NCBI GenBank assembly: GCA_934615145.1
Contig: CAKTTM010000025.1
Coordinates: forward strand, 1-12,442
Source: an uncultured Clostridia bacterium
GTDB lineage: Bacteria > Bacillota > Clostridia > Christensenellales > Aristaeellaceae
Direction: 5' to 3'
Length of the DNA: 12,442 nt
How positions within the stretch are numbered: the first letter of the stretch is position 1; each line of letters starts with the position of its first letter. Shown piece after piece: positions 1-6,921 of this stretch. Made by a program: the position numbers and the translations under genes. The notes below the pieces were generated by a model. That model was not told the origin of the DNA. It worked only from the letters and a program-made list of their open reading frames with translations, and did no database searches.

Positions 1-3000
1 CAGCAGCGTCAGGTTCTCATCGGGAAAGTTCAGGTAGACCGGTATGTCGCCCCGCATGCGCTTGAGCACATCCTCACAGTCTGACACCTGAGCGCGCCGC
101 AGCCTCAAGTATATCTTGACTGGGGCCTCCTTGGCAAGTTCGGCAGGACTTCTGCGGGGCGGCCTGGGCAAATCAGCGTCCATATTGTCAAGCAGGCTCA
201 CAGAGTCCACGATCAGCTTGGTGTCCTCATCTTCCCTGACCGACAGCTTGCCCGATATCAGCACCGCCTGATCCACCGCCAGATCGCGGTAGAAGCGCTC
301 GTAGACGGCGGGGAAGAACAGGCACTCGATCTGGCCCATCAGATCCTCCAGCACGCAAAAGCCCATCATGTTGCCCTTGCGGGTGGCCTTGGCCCGCTGG
401 CTGACCACGATGCCGCCCATGCGCACCTTCAGGCCATCGTGGCTTAGGCCCAGATCCTCCTGCTCCTTGATCTGGGCGATGAAGGCGGTGTTGTGGGGCA
501 GGCTGTCCAGCTGATCCACATAGGCGTCCAGTGGATGGCCGGTGATGTAGACGCCGGTCATCTCCTTTTCCATCTGCAGGCGGACATTGAGCGGATACTC
601 TTTCAGATCGGGGTAGCGCTGGTGCTGTATGCTTTCCGGCGCGCTTTCGACCGCCTCAAACAGGCTGGTCTGCCCGGCGATGTTCTGCCGCTTCATCTGG
701 CTGCCCGCGTCCATGATGCCCTCAAAGACATAGATGCACTGCACTCGGCTGGCGCCCAGGCCGTCAAAGCAGCCGGCCTTGATCAGGCTCTCCACCGCGC
801 GCTTGTTGACCAGATCGGTGTTGATGCGGCGGCAAAAGTCAAAGATATCGCGGAACTTGCCCCGCTGCTGGCGCTCGGCGACGATGCTGGCCACTGCCTT
901 CTCACCGATGGAGCGGATGGCGGCCAGACCAAAGCGTATGCCCTTGCGGCCCTGATCATCATAGCCCACGGAGAAGCGCGCGCCCGACTCATTGATATGC
1001 GGCGCCAGCACCGGTATCTGATGCTTGCGGCAGTAATGGATATAGTTGGCCACCGCGGTGGCAACACCCAGGAAGCTGTTCATCATCGCCGCCATGAACT
1101 CGGCCGGATGATGGTATTTGAGCCAGGCCGTCTGCACGGCGTTGACGCCGTAGGCCGCGGCGTGTGACTTGTTAAAGGCATAGGAGGCAAAGCCCGTCAT
1201 CTCGTCAAAGATGGCCTCGGCCGCCTGCTCGCTGACACCGTTTGCCATGGCGCCGGGCACGCCGTCCTTGGGACTGCCGTGGACAAAGACATGGCGCTCC
1301 TTGTCCATGATGTCTTTCTTCTTCTTGCTCATGGCCCGGCGCATCAGGTCGCTGCGGCCATAGCTGTAGCCGGCCAGATCGCGCACGATCTGCATCACCT
1401 GCTCCTGATAGACCATGCAGCCGTAGGTGACGTCAAGGATGGGCGCCAGCTGCGGGGTCAGGTAGCGGATGGAACTGGGATCCTGCTTGCCCCGGATATA
1501 GCGCGGGATGGATTCCATCGGCCCCGGACGGTAGAGCGATATGGCCGCGATGATGTCCTCAAAGTTTTCCGGCTTCATGTTGCTGAGGAAATTGCGCATG
1601 CCGGCACCTTCCAGCTGGAAGACGCCGTCGGTGTCGCCTCGGGAGATCATCTCGTAGATCGCCGGGTCGTCCATGGGGATGTCTTCCACCTTGAGCTGCA
1701 TGCCCTGCTGAGCCAGCATGTCCAGTGTGTCGCGGATGACCGTCAGCGTGCGCAGGCCCAGGAAGTCCATCTTGAGCAGGCCCAGCTTCTCAATGATGCC
1801 CATGGGATACTGGGTGGTGATGACCTCGTCGTTCTTTTGCAGCGGCACATACTCTGTGGTGGGAGAGCGGGTGATCAGCACGCCGGCCGCGTGGGTGGCG
1901 GCGTGGCGGGGCATGCCCTCCAGCAGCAGGGCAGTCCGAATCAGCCTTTCCACCCGCGCATCGTTCTGATAGGCGGCCTGCAGGTCGGGGTTGACCTTCA
2001 GCGCCCTGTCCAGCGTGATGTCCAATTCTCTTGGCACCATCTTGGCCACCGCGTCCACCTCGGCATAGCTGTAGCCCAGCACGCGGCCCACATCGCGTAT
2101 GACGCCGCGGGCCGCCATGGTGCCAAAGGTGATGATCTGGCTGACATGGTCGATGCCGTACTTGCGCGCCACATAGTCGATGACCTCCTGGCGGCGCTCA
2201 TAGCAAAAGTCCACATCGATGTCGGGCATGGAGATGCGCTCAGGGTTCAGGAAGCGCTCAAAGAGCAGGCGGTACTTGAGCGGGTCTACCTGGGTGATGT
2301 CCAGGCAGTAGGCCACCAGGCTGCTCGCACCCGAGCCCCGGCCCGGGCCCACGATGATGTCATTGTCCTTGGCGTACTTGATAAAGTCCCAGACGATCAG
2401 GAAATAGTCCACATAGCCCATGCGCACGATGGTGTCGATCTCAAAGTTGAGGCGCTCGCGCGCCTCCTCTGTGGCATCGGGATAGCGCCTGGCAAAGCCC
2501 TGATCGAGCAATTCACGGAAGAGCTGCTCGGCGCTTTGACCCTCCGGCGTGGGGTAGAAGGGCAGGTGAGAGGCGCCAAAGTCAAAGCTGACCTGGCAGC
2601 GCTGGGCGATCTCGTGGCTGCGCTGCACGGCGTCCGACAGATCGGGGAAGAGCTTGAGCATCTCCTCCTCACTCTTGACATAAAAGCTGTCCGCGCCCAT
2701 GCGCATGCGCATGTCGTCGTCCAGGGTCTTGCCCGTCTGGATGCACATCATGACCTCCTGCGCGGAGGCGTCGGACTGCTCTAAATAATGGCAGTCGTTG
2801 GTGGCCACCAGCGGGATGCCCGTCTGCGCGGACAGGCGCACCAGCTTGGGGATGATGTTCTTCTCCTCGCGCAGGTTATGGTCCATGATCTCGATGAAGA
2901 AGTTGCCCTTGCCCATGATGCGCTCCATCTGCTGGGCGTAGGCCAGCGCGTCATCATAGCGGCCATCCATCAGCAGGCGGGGCAAGTCGCCCGACAAACA

Positions 3001-3402
3001 GGCGCTCAGCGCTATCAGCCCTTCAGCATGCTCGGCCAGCAGCTTGTAGTCGATGCGCGGCTTGTAATAAAAGCCCTGGGTGTAGCCCAGGCTGCTGAGC
3101 TTCATCAGGTTTTGATAGCCTGTGTTGTTTTCGCACAGCAGCACCAGGTGGGCGTACTCGCGGGAGAAGCTCTGCTTGTCGTTCATGTCCGGGCAGACAT
3201 AGACCTCGCAGCCGATCACAGGGTGGATGCCATTGTCCAGGCAGGCCTGGTAAAAGTCCACCACGCCGTACATCGCGCCGTGATCGGTGATGGCGCAGCT
3301 GTCCATGCCAAGGGCCTTGAGCCGCTTCATCAGCGGCTTGATGCGGCAGGCGCCGTCCAGCAGCGAATATTCGGTATGCAGGTGCAGGTGTGTGAATGCC
3401 AT
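1..3402 (-). CDS. dnaE: DNA polymerase III alpha subunit, DnaE type (C-terminus cut by window edge)
   Basis: This is the catalytic subunit of the replicative polymerase, adding dNTPs at the replication fork. 1134 codons are visible with no stop before the left edge; family proteins are about 1110-1190 residues, so only a short C-terminal tail is missing. Residues 1-17 begin HLHLHTEYSLLDG after MAFT, the PHP signature, followed by ITDHG and ATNDCHY, so the metal-binding histidines and aspartates look intact. The palm has PDIDVDF at 393-399 (catalytic D396 and D398) and KMDFLGL with D546 as the third aspartate. A helix-hairpin-helix segment (NTDLVNKRAVESLIKAGCFD) lies near 860-880 and an OB fold near 988-1070. 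There is no inserted DEDD exonuclease, so it is not PolC. The ATG at 3402 has an ideal AAGGAGGG site 5 nt upstream. Its promoter faces away from mnmE. Identification is secure; assignment to a DnaE subgroup is not attempted. Confidence 0.97.
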   Translation of the reverse strand, partial: MAFTHLHLHTEYSLLDGACRIKPLMKRLKALGMDSCAITDHGAMYGVVDFYQACLDNGIHPVIGCEVYVCPDMNDKQSFSREYAHLVLLCENNTGYQNLMKLSSLGYTQGFYYKPRIDYKLLAEHAEGLIALSACLSGDLPRLLMDGRYDDALAYAQQMERIMGKGNFFIEIMDHNLREEKNIIPKLVRLSAQTGIPLVATNDCHYLEQSDASAQEVMMCIQTGKTLDDDMRMRMGADSFYVKSEEEMLKLFPDLSDAVQRSHEIAQRCQVSFDFGASHLPFYPTPEGQSAEQLFRELLDQGFARRYPDATEEARERLNFEIDTIVRMGYVDYFLIVWDFIKYAKDNDIIVGPGRGSGASSLVAYCLDITQVDPLKYRLLFERFLNPERISMPDIDVDFCYERRQEVIDYVARKYGIDHVSQIITFGTMAARGVIRDVGRVLGYSYAEVDAVAKMVPRELDITLDRALKVNPDLQAAYQNDARVERLIRTALLLEGMPRHAATHAAGVLITRSPTTEYVPLQKNDEVITTQYPMGIIEKLGLLKMDFLGLRTLTVIRDTLDMLAQQGMQLKVEDIPMDDPAIYEMISRGDTDGVFQLEGAGMRNFLSNMKPENFEDIIAAISLYRPGPMESIPRYIRGKQDPSSIRYLTPQLAPILDVTYGCMVYQEQVMQIVRDLAGYSYGRSDLMRRAMSKKKKDIMDKERHVFVHGSPKDGVPGAMANGVSEQAAEAIFDEMTGFASYAFNKSHAAAYGVNAVQTAWLKYHHPAEFMAAMMNSFLGVATAVANYIHYCRKHQIPVLAPHINESGARFSVGYDDQGRKGIRFGLAAIRSIGEKAVASIVAERQQRGKFRDIFDFCRRINTDLVNKRAVESLIKAGCFDGLGASRVQCIYVFEGIMDAGSQMKRQNIAGQTSLFEAVESAPESIQHQRYPDLKEYPLNVRLQMEKEMTGVYITGHPLDAYVDQLDSLPHNTAFIAQIKEQEDLGLSHDGLKVRMGGIVVSQRAKATRKGNMMGFCVLEDLMGQIECLFFPAVYERFYRDLAVDQAVLISGKLSVREDEDTKLIVDSVSLLDNMDADLPRPPRRSPAELAKEAPVKIYLRLRRAQVSDCEDVLKRMRGDIPVYLNFPDENLTLL

Positions 3403-3407
3403 GCTTG

Positions 3408-3415
3408 CCCTCCTT
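3408..3415 (-). promoter_or_regulatory. Ribosome binding site of dnaE
   Basis: On the minus strand AAGGAGGG lies 5 nt before the ATG at 3402. It is a near-perfect complement of the 16S 3' end and fixes the dnaE start, agreeing with the family N-terminus. Confidence 0.9.
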
Positions 3416-3425
3416 GAGCCCTCTC

Positions 3426-3454
3426 ATTATAGCCCAAACGAGTGCGGCGGGCAA
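3426..3454 (-). promoter_or_regulatory. dnaE promoter (TTGCCC-17-TATAAT)
   Basis: On the minus strand a -35 TTGCCC (3449-3454) and a consensus -10 TATAAT (3426-3431) are separated by exactly 17 bp. Transcription would start near 3419, giving a leader of about 17 nt that contains the ribosome site. The -10 is preceded by TGGGC, the same bases that precede the -10 of the divergent mnmE promoter. Inferred from sequence match only. Confidence 0.75.
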
Positions 3455-3483
3455 TCTTGCGCGGCGCCTGCAACTGGGCTATA
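3428..3483. repeat. 9-bp inverted repeat covering both divergent -10 boxes
   Basis: TATAGCCCA at 3428-3436 is mirrored by TGGGCTATA at 3475-3483. The dyad centre (3455.5) coincides with the midpoint between the two -35 boxes. The intervening 38 bp are not symmetrical beyond the -35 hexamers. The repeat may simply reflect two similar extended -10 elements, or it may be a recognition element for a factor acting on both promoters. Confidence 0.6.
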
Positions 3484-3485
3484 CT
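3457..3485 (+). promoter_or_regulatory. mnmE-azlCD promoter (TTGCGC-17-TATACT)
   Basis: A -35 TTGCGC (3457-3462) and -10 TATACT (3480-3485) are spaced by 17 bp, with a predicted start near 3492 and a leader of about 18 nt. The -35 box is only 2 bp from the -35 box of the opposing dnaE promoter, so two polymerases would compete for the site. Confidence 0.7.
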
Positions 3486-3510
3486 TTGTGGCGGAAAGTG
3501 AGGCGAGAGC

Positions 3511-4836
3511 ATGCAGGCGCAGACCATCGCGGCGGTGGCGACCCCCCCTGGCAGGGGCGGCATCGCCATCATCCGCATCAGCGGCCCGGAGGCTGAGCAG
3601 GCACTGCAGACGCTTTTTCGCCCGGCGGACAAGGACAATGCCTACACCAGCCACCTGATGCGCTTTGGCCGGGTGATGGTGCAGGACGAGGTCATCGACG
3701 AGGGCATGGCGGTGCTGATGCGCGGGCCGCGCAGCTATACGCGCGAGGATGTGGCCGAGCTGCACCTGCACGGCGGCGAATATGTGGTGCAGCGGGCGCT
3801 GCAGGCGCTGTGGGATCTGGGCATCACGCCCGCCCAGCCTGGCGAATTCACCCGCCGCGCCTTCCTAAACGGCCGGGTGGATTTAAGCCGGGCCGAGGCG
3901 GTGATGCAATTGATCAGCGCCTCGGGCGAGCGCGCGGCCAGGGCAGCAGTGCGCGGCCTGCAGGGCGGCAGCAGCGCCTTTGTGCGCCAGGCACAGGAAG
4001 ATCTGCTGGAGATACTGGGGGGCGTGGCGGCGGCGCTTGACTATCCCGAGGAGGTGGAGGAGCATGAGGCGGTGGGCCAGCTGCTGCCGGGCATCCAGTC
4101 GCTGACAAAGCGATTGCTGGCCGCCTGTGATGAGCGGGGCGCCCGCATCCTGGAGGAGGGCCTGGAGGTCGCCATCGTGGGCAAGCCCAATGTGGGCAAG
4201 TCCTCACTGCTCAACCTGCTGCTGGGGGAGGAGCGCGCCATCGTCACCGATGAGGCCGGCACCACGCGGGACATCGTGCGCGGCAGCCTCTATATCGACG
4301 GCCTGCGGGTCAATCTGTCCGACACCGCGGGCATCCGGGATGAGGTGCAAAAGGTGGAGGCCATTGGCATCGCCCGCGCCCGTCAGGCAGTGCAGCAGGC
4401 CGATCTGGTGCTGGCGGTGCTGGACGCGGCAGGCGGCCTGAGTGCTGAGGACGAAGAGGTGATGGCGCTGATCAGGCCCTACCCGCATGTGCTGATCCTC
4501 AACAAGGACGATCTGGGCGCCCAGCCCAGCCTGCCAGAGGGCATCCGCGTCAGCGCCCTGACCGGCGAGGGCTTGGACGCGCTGCGGGCGGCCATTGCAA
4601 AGGCCGCCGGGCAGCCGGGGGAGGGCGCCTTGGTCAATGCCCGGCACATGGCGCTGGCCCGTCAGGCCGCGGGCAGCCTGGGGCAGGCCGCGCAGGCCAT
4701 GGCGGAGGGCCAGCCGCTGGATCTCTGCGCTGTCGATCTGCATGCCGCGCTCTATGCCCTGGGGCAGATCACGGGCGAGCAGGTGGACGACGCGCTGCTG
4801 GACCGGGTCTTCGCCCGCTTCTGCGTGGGCAAGTAG
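3511..4836 (+). CDS. mnmE: tRNA uridine-5-carboxymethylaminomethyl(34) synthesis GTPase MnmE
   Basis: MnmE acts with MnmG to install the (carboxymethyl)aminomethyl group on the wobble uridine of certain tRNAs, using GTP hydrolysis and a folate-derived one-carbon unit. The 441-residue protein is close to the usual 450-460. It opens with the family N-terminus (TIAAVATPPGRGGIAIIRISG at 5-25), the tetrahydrofolate-binding domain. The inserted G domain has P-loop GKPNVGKS (224-231), GTTRD (250-254), DTAG (271-274), NKDD (331-334) and SAL (348-350). It ends in FCVGK with the conserved cysteine at 438. The ATG is preceded by a weak AGGCGAG site, but the N-terminus fits the family. It is not beside mnmG, rnpA, rpmH or yidC, its common neighbours in Bacillota; instead it leads an operon with azlC 1 nt downstream. 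Confidence 0.97.
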   Translation: MQAQTIAAVATPPGRGGIAIIRISGPEAEQALQTLFRPADKDNAYTSHLMRFGRVMVQDEVIDEGMAVLMRGPRSYTREDVAELHLHGGEYVVQRALQALWDLGITPAQPGEFTRRAFLNGRVDLSRAEAVMQLISASGERAARAAVRGLQGGSSAFVRQAQEDLLEILGGVAAALDYPEEVEEHEAVGQLLPGIQSLTKRLLAACDERGARILEEGLEVAIVGKPNVGKSSLLNLLLGEERAIVTDEAGTTRDIVRGSLYIDGLRVNLSDTAGIRDEVQKVEAIGIARARQAVQQADLVLAVLDAAGGLSAEDEEVMALIRPYPHVLILNKDDLGAQPSLPEGIRVSALTGEGLDALRAAIAKAAGQPGEGALVNARHMALARQAAGSLGQAAQAMAEGQPLDLCAVDLHAALYALGQITGEQVDDALLDRVFARFCVGK

Positions 4837-4837
4837 C

Positions 4838-5548
4838 ATGATGAGCAAACGCAGCATTTTTGCGCGCGGCATGAAGGACGCCATCCCGGTGGCGCTGGGC
4901 TATCTGGCGGTCTCCTTCGCCTTTGGCCTAAGCGCCAGCAAGCTGGGCATCAGCACCCTGGCCGCCAGCCTGATGAGCTTTAGCAACCTGACTTCAGCGG
5001 GGCAGTTCGCAGGCGTCTCGCTGATCGGCGCCGGCACCACCGCGCTGGAGCTGGCCCTGACGCAGTTGGTCATCAACGCCCGCTACTTTTTGATGAGCTG
5101 CGCGCTGTCGCAAAAGCTGCCGCAGGATACGCCCTTCTGGCAGCGGGCGCTGATGGGCTGGGGCGTCTCTGACGAGATATTCGCGCTGTCGGTCAGCTAT
5201 CCCGGCCGCTTGTCACCCTGGTACAGTTTTGGCCTGATGGCCGCCTGCATCCCCGGCTGGACGCTGGGCACGCTGCTGGGGGCCACGCTTGGCGCGGTGC
5301 TGCCGGGCAATGTGCTAAGCGCCCTGGGTGTGGCGCTTTACGGCATGCTGACGGCGGCCATCCTGCCAAAGAGCCGGCATGACACCGTCATCGCGCGCAT
5401 CGTGATCAGCGCCATGGCCGTCAGCGGGCTGTTTTACCTGCTGCCGCCGCTGCAGGTGGTGCCGGGCGGTCTGAAGATCGTGCTGCTGACGCTGGTGCTG
5501 ACCAGCTTTTTCGCGCTCAAGTACCCGCTGCGCGAGGAGGCTGAGTGA
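4838..5548 (+). CDS. azlC: AzlC family branched-chain amino acid exporter, large subunit
   Basis: AzlC forms an inner-membrane exporter with the small subunit AzlD; characterised members export branched-chain amino acids or toxic analogues. The 236-residue product is about the usual size. Family features are the N-terminal AIPVALGYLAVSFAFGLSA (15-33), SAGQFAGVSLIGAG (53-66), NARYFLMSCALSQKL (80-94) and SDEIFAL (111-117). Several long hydrophobic stretches follow, including 127-175 and 184-227. The start at 4838 lies 1 nt after the mnmE stop; an ATG at 4841 is equally possible, and no good ribosome site precedes either, so translation is probably coupled to mnmE. The stop overlaps the azlD start. 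Actual substrate specificity cannot be read from the sequence. Confidence 0.93.
   Translation: MMSKRSIFARGMKDAIPVALGYLAVSFAFGLSASKLGISTLAASLMSFSNLTSAGQFAGVSLIGAGTTALELALTQLVINARYFLMSCALSQKLPQDTPFWQRALMGWGVSDEIFALSVSYPGRLSPWYSFGLMAACIPGWTLGTLLGATLGAVLPGNVLSALGVALYGMLTAAILPKSRHDTVIARIVISAMAVSGLFYLLPPLQVVPGGLKIVLLTLVLTSFFALKYPLREEAE
5535..5540 (+). promoter_or_regulatory. Ribosome binding site of azlD inside the azlC 3' end
   Basis: AGGAGG lies 7 nt before the ATG at 5548. This spacing favours that ATG over the GTG at 5545, which would leave only 4 nt. Confidence 0.85.
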
Positions 5549-5847
5549 TGGGCGTCTATCATGGCATATTGCTGATGGCGGTGGTCACCTACTTGATCCG
5601 CGCGCTGCCGCTGGTGCTGCTGCGCCGCCAGATCACAAACCCCTTCATCCGCAGCTTTTTGTACTATGTGCCCTATGTGACGCTGGCTGTCATGATTTTC
5701 CCCGATGTGCTGCTGGCCACTGACAGCCTGTGGTCGGCGCTGGCGGGCTTTGGCGCCATGGTGGCGCTGAGCCTGATGCAGCGCAACATGTTCCTGGTGG
5801 CCACGCTGTCCTGCCTGGTGGTCTTTCTGATCGAAAGCCTGATATGA
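5548..5847 (+). CDS. azlD: AzlD family branched-chain amino acid exporter, small subunit
   Basis: This is the small membrane partner required with AzlC for amino acid export. The 99-residue protein has the family pattern: an N-terminal helix with YLIRALPLVLL (15-25), then FIRSFLYYVPYVTLAVMIFPDVL (33-55), then two more helices at about 61-76 and 80-98, giving about four membrane segments. Its ATG shares one base with the azlC TGA (TGATG), the usual sign of translational coupling and matched expression, and the ribosome site is strong. The last codons of the gene also contain the -35 region of the promoter for the next operon, so the two units abut without a gap. No terminator was found after azlD, so read-through into the SDR gene is possible. 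Confidence 0.93.
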   Translation: MGVYHGILLMAVVTYLIRALPLVLLRRQITNPFIRSFLYYVPYVTLAVMIFPDVLLATDSLWSALAGFGAMVALSLMQRNMFLVATLSCLVVFLIESLI

Positions 5848-5868
5848 AGCCTCAAAGCATGCTATACT
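5839..5868 (+). promoter_or_regulatory. Promoter of the SDR-MFS operon (CTGATA-18-TATACT)
   Basis: The -10 TATACT is at 5863-5868. Upstream at 18 bp is CTGATA (5839-5844), a 4-of-6 match to TTGACA that overlaps the end of azlD. Predicted initiation is near 5875, inside the palindrome at 5871-5887. The -35 is weak and the assignment rests mainly on the -10 and the operator-like palindrome. Confidence 0.6.
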
Positions 5869-5870
5869 GT

Positions 5871-5887
5871 CAGGACAGACTGTCCTG
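5871..5887. promoter_or_regulatory. Operator-like perfect palindrome at the SDR-MFS promoter
   Basis: CAGGACAG-A-CTGTCCTG is a perfect 17-bp palindrome with 8-bp arms and a single central base, beginning 3 bp after the -10 box and covering the predicted start site. A further CTGTC at 5867-5871 overlaps the -10, giving alternating half-sites CTGTC, GACAG, CTGTC. Position and symmetry are typical of a repressor operator such as those bound by dimeric TetR-type regulators, but the regulator family is a guess and no regulator gene is in the window. Confidence 0.65.
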
Positions 5888-5903
5888 CAAGGGAGTGAGC
5901 AGC

Positions 5904-6905
5904 ATGAAAAGGGTCCACTACATCACCGGTGCCGCCGGCTATCTGGGCAGCTGGGTGGCCCGCTACCTGTTGGAAGCGGGGGAGAGCGTCCGTGGCCTGG
6001 TGCTGCCGGGCGATCCCTTGGCCGCGCATTTGCCAGAGGGCATTGAGCAGGTGGCGGGGGATCTGTTAAAGCCGGATGATCTGGCCCGCTTCTTGGAGGT
6101 GGGGCAAGAGCGAGAGCGCCTGATCATCCACTGCGCGGGCATGATCTCCATGAGCATGAAGCCGGTGCAGAAGGTCTTTGATATCAATGTGACGGGTACC
6201 AGCAATCTGCTGGCGCTGGCTGAAGAGCTCAAAGTACGCAAGTTTGTCCATGTCAGCAGCGTGCACGCCCTGCCCGAGCTGCCCCATGGCCAGACCCAGC
6301 GCGAGGTCAAGCGCTTTGACCCGCAGCCCCTGGTGGGCGCCTATGCCAAGACAAAGGCCATCGCCAGCCAGGCGGTGATGGACGCGGCTGACCGAGGCCT
6401 TGAGGCCTGCATGATCCACCCCTCGGGCATCTTTGGCCCTGGCGACTGGGCGGTGGGGCACTTCGCCCAGCTGTCTGTGGACTATGCCAAGGGCAGGATG
6501 CCTGCCGGCGTGCAGGGCGGCTACAGCTTTTGCGATGTGCGTGATGTGGCCAGGGCCGCCATCAGCGCGCTGACGAAGGGCGAGCGGGGTGAGGGCTATA
6601 TTGTGGCCAGCTACTATGTCACGGTGCGCCAGATATTTGACGCCCTGCATGCCCAGCTGGGCGGCAGGCCTGTGCGGCTGATGCTGCCCCTCTGGCTGGC
6701 CAGGCTGGCGCTACCCATCTTCTGGCTGTATTACCGCCTGAGCGGCAAGCGCCAGGTGGTCACCAGCTACGCGCTGTATACATTAGGCGCCAACGGCGAC
6801 TTTGACAACAGCAAGGCCAGGCGGCAGCTGGGCTTTGATCCGCGCAGCTTTGAGGAATCCATGCGCGACAGCGTGGCCTGGCTGCGCGAGGTGGGCAAAA
6901 TATAG
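5904..6905 (+). CDS. NAD(P)-dependent epimerase/dehydratase family protein (extended SDR)
   Basis: This is a 333-residue oxidoreductase of the extended short-chain dehydrogenase class, related by pattern to dihydroflavonol-4-reductase and 3-beta-hydroxysteroid dehydrogenase-like proteins. The Rossmann nucleotide motif TGAAGYLG is at 8-15, the catalytic serine region HVSS at 116-119, and the catalytic YAKTK (Y147, K151) follows. HPSGIFGPGDW (172-182) is the usual extended-SDR segment after it. Residues 258-279 form a long hydrophobic stretch that could bind membrane or a lipophilic substrate. The start is set by the ATG at 5904, with AAGGGAG 8 nt upstream and the Rossmann strand beginning at residue 4. 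An in-frame start further upstream would run through azlD and is rejected. It shares an operon with the MFS gene 16 nt downstream. The substrate is unknown. Confidence 0.9.
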   Translation: MKRVHYITGAAGYLGSWVARYLLEAGESVRGLVLPGDPLAAHLPEGIEQVAGDLLKPDDLARFLEVGQERERLIIHCAGMISMSMKPVQKVFDINVTGTSNLLALAEELKVRKFVHVSSVHALPELPHGQTQREVKRFDPQPLVGAYAKTKAIASQAVMDAADRGLEACMIHPSGIFGPGDWAVGHFAQLSVDYAKGRMPAGVQGGYSFCDVRDVARAAISALTKGERGEGYIVASYYVTVRQIFDALHAQLGGRPVRLMLPLWLARLALPIFWLYYRLSGKRQVVTSYALYTLGANGDFDNSKARRQLGFDPRSFEESMRDSVAWLREVGKI

Positions 6906-6921
6906 AGCAAAGGCGGCAGAC

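Noticed and set aside
493..3417. Long plus-strand open frames opposite dnaE (493-1167, 1279-2784, 2788-3417)
   Set aside because: They run codon-for-codon antisense to dnaE, have no family resemblance and arise because stop complements are rare in GC-rich coding DNA.
5871..5887. The palindrome as a terminator for azlD
   Set aside because: No T-run follows it, it is short, and it sits right after a -10 box, which fits an operator better.
5730..5903. Upstream in-frame extension of the SDR gene
   Set aside because: It would overlap azlD in another frame and place 58 unrelated residues before the Rossmann motif; the ATG at 5904 has a good ribosome site.
6802..6921. Upstream in-frame extension of the MFS gene
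   Set aside because: It overlaps the SDR 3' end in another frame; the ATG at 6922 has a ribosome site and normal spacing.
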